NCBI GenBank assembly: GCA_025356095.1
Contig: JANXUR010000040.1
Location: 1 to 39,800, forward strand
Source: Acidobacteriaceae bacterium
GTDB taxonomy: Bacteria; Acidobacteriota; Terriglobia; Terriglobales; Acidobacteriaceae
DNA length: 39,800 nucleotides
Direction: 5' to 3'
Under the pieces are notes generated by a model, which saw nothing but the letters and a program-made list of their open reading frames with translations, was not told the DNA's origin and did not search any database. Positions 34,933-39,800 of this stretch are shown one piece after another. Both the position numbers and the translations under genes were made by a program. Numbering within the stretch: the stretch's first letter is position 1; each line of letters opens with the position of its first letter.

Positions 34933-35319
34933 CTACTTCTTGTCTGGATCCATCTTCTCGCCAACCTTCTCCGTACCCTTAGCGACTTTATGCGCGCCCT
35001 TCTTCGCACCCTTCTTGGTTTCATGGGCTACCTTCTTGGTCGCGTCAGCAGTCGCGTCCGCGGCCTTCACAGTGTCCTTCTTCGCCACATGCGCTACCTT
35101 CTTGGTTTCCTTGGCGGTCGCGTCCGCTGCGTGCTCGGTGCCCTTCGCCGCTTTCTTCGCCACCTTCTTTGTCTCGTGGCCAGCCTTTTTCATACCATCT
35201 TCGGTCGCGTCGGCAGCCTTCTTCGCATCATCTTTCATATCTTGCGCAAACCCGCTCAAGCTCATACCAAGCATCAGGCAACCCGCCAACACACCGGCAG
35301 CACGTAGTTGAATTTTCAT
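34933..35319 (-). CDS. Exported Lys/Ala-rich repeat protein, LEA-like
   Basis: This 128-residue protein has a signal peptide (MKIQLRAAGVLAGCLMLGMS, cleavage near GFA-QD) and then about 100 residues of degenerate repeats of the type KKAADATEDGMKKAGHETKK, KKVAHETKKGAKKGAH and AADATAKETKKVAHVAKKD. The periodicity is close to 11 residues with an Ala face and a charged face, as in group 3 LEA proteins or apolipophorin-like amphipathic helices. It would be disordered when dissolved and could protect the envelope during drying or bind nucleic acid or polymers; this is inference. The single Cys in the signal does not sit in a proper lipobox. It is convergent with DUF4126 and divergent from ribBA. Confidence 0.78.
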   Translation of the reverse strand: MKIQLRAAGVLAGCLMLGMSLSGFAQDMKDDAKKAADATEDGMKKAGHETKKVAKKAAKGTEHAADATAKETKKVAHVAKKDTVKAADATADATKKVAHETKKGAKKGAHKVAKGTEKVGEKMDPDKK

Positions 35320-35437
35320 CGTCTCAATCTCCTTGCAAAATAGGATGCAAAACTCCTAAAGTATAACCCCGCTTTCACCTCTGCGCCCCCGTCTCAGCAC
35401 CTTTGTTAAACTAACGTGTTCCCTACCGAGGCTCCTC

Positions 35438-36685
35438 ATGTCGCCCAATCCCGCGTTTGTTGACGTACCCACCGCCCTCGCCGAGTTCCGTGCAGGCCGC
35501 ATGATCATCGTCGTGGACGACGAAGACCGCGAAAACGAAGGCGACCTCACCATGGCCGCCGAGTTCGTTACTCCCGAAGCCATCAACTTCATGGCTCGCT
35601 TTGGCCGCGGCCTCATCTGCCTTACCCTTACGGAAGAACGACTGGACTACCTCCGCCTCGGTCCGATGACCCAGCACAATACCTCAGCCTTCGGTACCGC
35701 GTTTTGTGAATCCATTGAAGCCCGCGAAGGCGTCACCACCGGCATCAGCGCCGCAGACCGCGCCCGCACCATCCAAGTGGCAATTGACCCCGCCAGCAAG
35801 CCGCAAGACCTCGCCAAACCGGGCCACGTCTTTCCTCTGCGCGCCCGCAAAGGCGGCGTCCTGGTGCGTGCCGGGCAAACCGAAGCCTCCGTTGACCTGG
35901 CCCGCCTCGCCGGTCTTGTTCCTGCTGGCATCATCTGCGAGATTATGCGCGACGACGGCGCCATGGCCCGCGTCCCCGACTTGATCGACTTTTGTCGCGA
36001 ACACCAACTCAAAATGATTACCGTCGCGGAAATCATTCGCTATCGCCGCCTCACCGAGCGTTACGTCTTCCGTATCGGCGAAGCCATGCTTCCCACTCCC
36101 TATGGTGAGTTTCGCATGCTCGCTTACGCCAGTGAAGTGGATGGAGGAGAAAGTCATGTAGCACTGGTGATGGGCGACGTGATCGGCGACGTGATGGGCG
36201 ACGTGATGGGCGACACGGCGGGTGCCCTCGGAAATCCTCCGTCAGCACTCGAACCTCCGCTCGAACCAGCAGTCGAGCCAGTCCTCGTCCGCATGCACAC
36301 CCATTGTCTCGTCGGCGGAGTCTTCGGCTCCAGCGACTGCGACTGCAAGCAGACCCTCGAAAGCTCCATGCGCATCATCGCTCAAGCCGGACGCGGTGCC
36401 ATCATCTATCTCCACCAAACTTCGCCCGCCTTCTCCGTCGAACACCTCGGCGAACGCAGCGTACTCAGCTTTCATCGCGAGCGGCACCTGCCCGCCTTGC
36501 CGGAAAGCGAACGGCGCACTCAGCGGAACGTCGGCATCGGCGCCCAGATACTAAGTGACCTCAATCTCACCCGCATCAAGCTGCTCACCAACCACCCCCG
36601 CCGCGTAGCCGGCCTAGAAGGCTTCGGCATAGAAATTGCAGGCCATGTTCCACTGTCCGTCAAGGCAGAGTCAGTCGTAGGCTAG
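35438..36685 (+). CDS. ribBA: RibBA-type protein: DHBP synthase fused to a degenerate GTP cyclohydrolase II
   Basis: Residues 1-205 are a complete 3,4-dihydroxy-2-butanone-4-phosphate synthase, with [45 protein letters not shown] and GHVFPLRA intact. Residues 206-415 align with GTP cyclohydrolase II. The zinc cysteines are kept (C290 in [12 protein letters not shown]301 and C303 in DCDC), but the catalytic stretch is changed: the usual RQEGRGIGL is replaced by HQTSPAF, the segment carrying the catalytic Tyr (KIRAY) is missing, and the DERD/DLRD motif reads TQRN. Cyclohydrolase activity is therefore doubtful. Between the two halves of the second domain a 12-bp repeat codes VMGD/VIGD units. Compare RibBX proteins of Proteobacteria. 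Start ATG at 35438. Confidence 0.9.
   Translation: MSPNPAFVDVPTALAEFRAGRMIIVVDDEDRENEGDLTMAAEFVTPEAINFMARFGRGLICLTLTEERLDYLRLGPMTQHNTSAFGTAFCESIEAREGVTTGISAADRARTIQVAIDPASKPQDLAKPGHVFPLRARKGGVLVRAGQTEASVDLARLAGLVPAGIICEIMRDDGAMARVPDLIDFCREHQLKMITVAEIIRYRRLTERYVFRIGEAMLPTPYGEFRMLAYASEVDGGESHVALVMGDVIGDVMGDVMGDTAGALGNPPSALEPPLEPAVEPVLVRMHTHCLVGGVFGSSDCDCKQTLESSMRIIAQAGRGAIIYLHQTSPAFSVEHLGERSVLSFHRERHLPALPESERRTQRNVGIGAQILSDLNLTRIKLLTNHPRRVAGLEGFGIEIAGHVPLSVKAESVVG
36167..36214 (+). repeat. Four tandem 12-bp repeats inside ribBA
   Basis: GTGATGGGCGAC occurs at 36167, 36191 and 36203, with GTGATCGGCGAC at 36179. The units are in frame and code VMGD/VIGD. They extend the loop after HVALV in the cyclohydrolase-like domain. 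Confidence 0.93.
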
Positions 36686-36936
36686 CAACAGCAAGCACTA
36701 CCAGGTTGTGGCATCGTGCGCGGCGATCGGAATTGCCGCTCTTCCCGTCTGAAAAAGGTCGAGGGCGATTCGTTCTAAGTTTTTCTCCCAGAAAATTGCT
36801 GTAGCGCGAAGAAAGCCGGTGTCGGCTTGTACTCGGATCTAGTTGGTCGAGTCTGGTCAGGCGAGTCTGCTTAGGCGACACCAACTGGTGGACTTCTGGT
36901 GGTGACAAAGGGACGGGACGCCCGGAAGGTCTCCTC

Positions 36937-37065
36937 CCATCCGTGCAGTCATCTGCTCGGTCATCTGCGCGAGAACCCGCGCCATCACCTGTTCGACCGT
37001 TCGCGCAGTCATCTGCTCGACCGTTCGCGCAGTCATCTGCTCGACCGTCCGCGCGACAATCCGCT
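36937..37065. repeat. 24-bp tandem repeat tract in a gene-poor gap
   Basis: Two perfect copies of a 24-base unit (starting CGACCGTTCGCGCAGTCATC) lie at 36994 and 37018, with a diverged copy at 37042, another at 36970 and half units back to about 36937. The gap 36686-37190 otherwise holds no supported gene. On the minus strand the tract is open and reads ARTVEQMT repeats, but the frame has no ribosome site. Confidence 0.88.
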
Positions 37066-37190
37066 CCGCTCCTAAAACCGTAAGATGTTGGTGATGTACA
37101 CGAAACGGAATACAATCGTTTGCAGGCCGCTGCGTGCTGGTTTGTGCCCGAAGAGCACCACCCGGCGGCACCAGCACAAGGTTGAGGAAT

Positions 37191-37265
<75 letters not shown>

Positions 37266-37418
37266 TCTTTTTAATAACTTGCCAACCCCGGTTTCATTCC
37301 GAACACTTTTTAGAACACTTTCTCGATGTTGATAATCCCCTTACCCCACGAGCTGCTCGCATCGGGGAAATGGAGGCAACACCGTTCAACTTCTCAAAAG
37401 TCGGGTGCCCCATCCCCC

Positions 37419-37844
37419 TCACCACCACCCATCCCGCCGAGGCCACGGCAGGTCTCCTAACTCCAACACACCACGCCACGCCAAAACCACTTGGTCCCGG
37501 TCGTCTGCCACCTGCACCGAGTCTTTCGCCACCGCCCGCGCCATCCGCATAAAATTCGCATACACCGGATGCATCCCACGGTTCACCCGCCAGTAGAATC
37601 GGTACCGCCCCTCCTGCCGCACCCGCACCAGCCCCAACCGGTACAACTCCCCGAATCCCCGTGACACCTTCGGCTGTGTTAATCCCATCACATGGGTGCA
37701 AAACTCCACGCACAGCGGCTCGCTCCACACCATATTCAGCAACCGCAACGGAATCGGCCTACCCAACACCCGGATCAGACGCGCCGTCTCCTCCGTCTGC
37801 ACCACCGCTGCGTAACTCCACGGGTGTTGCGCTTCGTTCGACAT
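37419..37844 (-). CDS. ArsR-type winged-helix transcriptional regulator
   Basis: This 141-residue protein has an ArsR-like helix-turn-helix: RLIRVLGRPIPLRLLNMVW (alpha1-2), EPLCVEFCTHVMG (position of the metal-site ELCVCDL helix), LTQPKVSRGFGELYRLGLV (recognition helix) and VRQEGRYRFYWRV (wing). The CxxxC (C-VEF-C) in place of the classic CVC could still bind a metal, so an As/Sb/Cd- or thiol-responsive role is possible but unproven. The C-terminal 45 residues are a helix plus a Trp/Arg-rich tail. No arsenic or metal efflux gene is adjacent, so the target is unknown. The 500 bp upstream contain hairpins that may include the operator. Confidence 0.82.
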   Translation of the reverse strand: MSNEAQHPWSYAAVVQTEETARLIRVLGRPIPLRLLNMVWSEPLCVEFCTHVMGLTQPKVSRGFGELYRLGLVRVRQEGRYRFYWRVNRGMHPVYANFMRMARAVAKDSVQVADDRDQVVLAWRGVLELGDLPWPRRDGWW

Positions 37845-37925
37845 ACTTCCACCCTACCCACCCCACCTCCTTAAGTCAGCCCCATGCCCAGCCCTCCCCT
37901 AAAAATCCCCAAACACCGTCCCAAA

Positions 37926-37976
37926 TCGGGACTGCATCAGTCCCGACCGTAGTGTGTCCGATTCAGTCGGGCACAC
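37926..37976. repeat. Pair of adjacent hairpins (REP-like)
   Basis: TCGGGACTG-CAT-CAGTCCCGA (37926-37946) is a perfect 9-bp stem. It is followed by GTGTGTCCGA-TTCAG-TCGGGCACAC (37952-37976), a 10-bp stem with one G-T pair. The two share the CAGTC and TCGG words. They lie upstream of the ArsR gene. The rest of 37845-38270 shows no gene. Confidence 0.75.
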
Positions 37977-38270
37977 ACGCGATTGGACCCACGCTCGCAG
38001 TCAACGGGCCCGCAGAGCACCACACCAACAAGCGCAAAATCATGTCGCGACCTTCGCGCGATGCAAAAACCCACCCTGCATTACCTTACAACTGGTTTAT
38101 TTGCTATACTTTGCATCGCTTTCCGTCCACACAAACTGCATTCTTCTCCGCTCCCGCTCAAAAATTTTTCCACCCGTAAACCCCTACGCAACAATCACTT
38201 GCAGCGCACCGCGCTTTGGTATGCAGAATCCCGCATGGAACTCGCACTTTTCACACAATTCACCCACAAA

Positions 38271-38301
38271 AAAGCCCCGAAAACGTAGTTTTCGGGGCTT
38301 T
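38271..38301 (-). terminator. Strong Rho-independent terminator of the alcohol dehydrogenase gene
   Basis: AAAGCCCCGAAAAC pairs perfectly with GTTTTCGGGGCTTT around a three-base GTA loop. On the minus strand a run of six T follows. It lies 66 bp after the dehydrogenase stop. Confidence 0.95.
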
Positions 38302-38367
38302 GAATTCATGCTGAAATTTAACGTACTGGTAATCTTTGCTGCGAAGCGAAGTTTACTTTGTCGCCAT

Positions 38368-39435
38368 CTACAGCGTCGCTGTATCAATCACAAAACGATA
38401 CCGCACATCGCTCTTTAGCACCCGCTCATACGCTTCGTTGATTTTGTCTGCCGCGATCACTTCAATATCGCACGCAATCCCCTTGCTGGCGCAGAAATCC
38501 AGCATTTCCTGCGTTTCTCGGATGCCACCAATAATCGACCCAGACAGCGAGTGCCGCCCAATTACCAGAGAAAAAGCATTCACCGGAACCGGCTTCTCCG
38601 GAACCCCAACCACCACCATCGTCCCGCTCGGTGCCAGCAGGCTAAGATACTGATTCCAATCAATATCCGCCGACACGGTGTTGATGATCAGGTCAAATTG
38701 GCCCGCCAAGGTCTTGAAGGTTTCCGGGTCAGAAGTTGCGAAAAAGCGGCTCGCGCCCAGGCGCTTGGAATCTTCCTGTTTGCGGTTCGATTGGCTCAGC
38801 ACCGTCACCTCAGCGCCCATTGCCACCGCGATTTTCACGCCGATATGGCCCAAGCCACCCATGCCCACAATGGCTACCTTTTTACCCGGCCCTGCCTTCC
38901 AGTAATTCAGCGGCGAGTACAGGGTGATGCCCGCGCACAGCAGCGGCGCGGCCGCGTCCAAAGGCAGGTTCGCAGGGATGCGCAGTACGTAGTTTTCATC
39001 CACCACAACATCCTGCGAATACCCACCGAATGATGGAGTTCCGTCCTTTTCTTTCGAGTTATACGTGAAGTTCATTCCGCCTAGGCAAAACTGCTCTTCC
39101 CCGGCCAAACATTGCGCGCAGGTGCGGCAGGAATCCACAAAACAGCCGACGCCAACTTGGTCGCCGACCTTGTGCTTGCTGACACCCGAACCCACCGCCG
39201 TGACGATCCCGGCAATCTCATGTCCCGGAACCATCGGGAAGGTGGCATTGCCCCACTCGTCGCGGGCCTGATGAATGTCAGAGTGGCAGATTCCACAGTA
39301 CTTGATGGCAATGGCAACATCGAACTCGCGCGGCGCGCGGCGTTCAATGGTAAATGGAACGAGCGGAGCTTTAGCAGTCAGAGCGGCGTAGGCTTTAGTT
39401 GGCAGAATAGGTCTCCTGAAGTGAAATCTACCCAT
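38368..39435 (-). CDS. Zinc-dependent alcohol dehydrogenase (YahK/CAD-like)
   Basis: This medium-chain dehydrogenase carries the catalytic zinc set ([11 protein letters not shown] in [12 protein letters not shown]...), the structural zinc cysteines ([15 protein letters not shown]) and the cofactor motif [12 protein letters not shown]. The end ([19 protein letters not shown]-type) matches YahK-like NADP-dependent aldehyde reductases, which reduce a wide range of aldehydes. The start is uncertain. The ATG at 39435 gives 355 residues but has no ribosome site, and family similarity begins only at [15 protein letters not shown] strong AGGAG at 39417-39413 lies seven bases before a CTG at 39405, so the real start may be CTG (345 residues). 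The ATG is used here by convention. Confidence 0.9.
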   Translation of the reverse strand: MGRFHFRRPILPTKAYAALTAKAPLVPFTIERRAPREFDVAIAIKYCGICHSDIHQARDEWGNATFPMVPGHEIAGIVTAVGSGVSKHKVGDQVGVGCFVDSCRTCAQCLAGEEQFCLGGMNFTYNSKEKDGTPSFGGYSQDVVVDENYVLRIPANLPLDAAAPLLCAGITLYSPLNYWKAGPGKKVAIVGMGGLGHIGVKIAVAMGAEVTVLSQSNRKQEDSKRLGASRFFATSDPETFKTLAGQFDLIINTVSADIDWNQYLSLLAPSGTMVVVGVPEKPVPVNAFSLVIGRHSLSGSIIGGIRETQEMLDFCASKGIACDIEVIAADKINEAYERVLKSDVRYRFVIDTATL

Positions 39436-39499
39436 AGGATGACAGCCAAGGCTGGTTGGGTGCAAGCAGGTGGACAGCAGCGGCGCACAAGGGCTTTGT

Positions 39500-39623
39500 T
39501 TGTCATTCTGAGCCCGCCTAAGCGGGCGAAGAACCCCTACCTCACCGCGAACTATCGTCGCAGCTTGCGGGGCGCGGCGGCCGGGTAGGGATTCTTCGGC
39601 CAAAGGCGGCCTCAGAACGACAA
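39500..39623. repeat. Long imperfect inverted repeat of the GTCATYCTGAG type
   Basis: The left arm (39500-39541, TTGTCATTCTGAGCCCGCCT...GAAGAACCCCTACC) is the imperfect complement of the right arm (39585-39623, GGTAGGGATTCTTCGGCC...CTCAGAACGACAA). About 34 of 40 bases match. It is the fullest copy of the REP-like element also seen at 16819-16910 and 2255. It sits upstream of the dehydrogenase gene. Confidence 0.85.
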
Positions 39624-39710
39624 GCACTGGCGGGCGGCTGTTGCACTGGCGGGGCAGCCGTCGCACTTGCGAGGCGGCCGTTGCGCGGGCAGCACCGTTG
39701 CGACAGCTAG

Positions 39711-39800
39711 CTACGAAGCTCCGCCGAAGAGCGTCACCTGGCGTTTAGTGAGCTGCGGGCCTCCGGCGGCTAGAATGGCGGCGATGGCGGCGTTCACGAT
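39711..39800 (-). CDS. Possible C-terminal end of a gene running off the window
   Basis: A minus-strand frame is open from the window edge and ends with TAG at 39711, giving 29 residues ([20 protein letters not shown] and a short VTLFGGAS tail). The codon use fits the neighbourhood, but the piece is too short to identify. It could also be noncoding. Confidence 0.3.
   Translation of the reverse strand: MVNAAIAAILAAGGPQLTKRQVTLFGGAS

Noticed and set aside
36857-37177. 106-codon minus-strand frame with ARTVEQMT repeats
   Set aside because: It is open only because the tandem repeat lacks stops in that frame; it has no ribosome site and unrelated ends. Listed as a repeat instead.

Overview
The window looks like a GC-rich chromosomal segment of an Acidobacteriota bacterium, most likely class Terriglobia. 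This is inferred from gene content: an Oar-type TonB-dependent receptor with an N-terminal carboxypeptidase-regulatory domain plus a broken paralogue, a Ser/Thr kinase carrying a C-terminal TolB/WD40-like propeller plus a truncated paralogue, a gap-pgk-tpiA...secG cluster, and REP-like elements built on GTCATYCTGAG. The taxonomic call rests on family knowledge, not on a search.

Layout. 0.2-5.3 kb: acetyl-CoA synthetase, a VapBC toxin-antitoxin pair, a DCC-family thiol protein, a PepSY protein and a Rieske oxygenase. 5.5-11.2 kb: Ser/Thr kinase with propeller, an 11-bp tandem repeat, tRNA-Gln, an isochorismatase-like hydrolase, a polynucleotide-kinase-like P-loop protein with a long charged N-terminus, and a split-barrel flavin protein. 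11.3-16.8 kb: central carbon block gap-pgk-tpiA-gntK, then tRNA-Leu(GAG), secG and a metallo-beta-lactamase-fold hydrolase. 16.9-20.1 kb: a secreted unknown, an aminotransferase and a Gfo/Idh/MocA oxidoreductase. 20.1-23.7 kb: a structured intergenic region resembling a cobalamin riboswitch on the minus strand, facing a 39-codon membrane peptide, and divergent from a His/Cys-rich periplasmic protein and a TonB-dependent receptor. 23.9-24.0 kb: tRNA-Leu(TAA). 24.3-29.8 kb: a six-gene, tightly overlapping phosphorelay operon (PAS kinase, receiver, receiver-kinase, receiver, receiver-kinase, receiver). 30.2-34.8 kb: a small conserved protein, a TonB receptor pseudogene, a truncated kinase gene and a DUF4126 membrane protein. 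34.9-39.8 kb: a secreted LEA-like repeat protein, a RibBA-type riboflavin enzyme whose cyclohydrolase II half is degenerate, a 24-bp tandem repeat tract, tRNA-Gly(CCC), an ArsR-type regulator, a zinc alcohol dehydrogenase with an odd start, and REP-like inverted repeats.

The most interesting points are the phosphorelay operon (three histidine kinases and five receiver domains, translationally coupled), the putative riboswitch with its tiny downstream gene, the degenerate GTP cyclohydrolase II domain with an expanding repeat linker, and the decaying TonB-receptor/kinase block. Short tandem repeats with 11-, 12-, 18- and 24-bp units recur across the window, some of them inside genes and in frame. 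All family assignments come from reading motifs; no database search was run.
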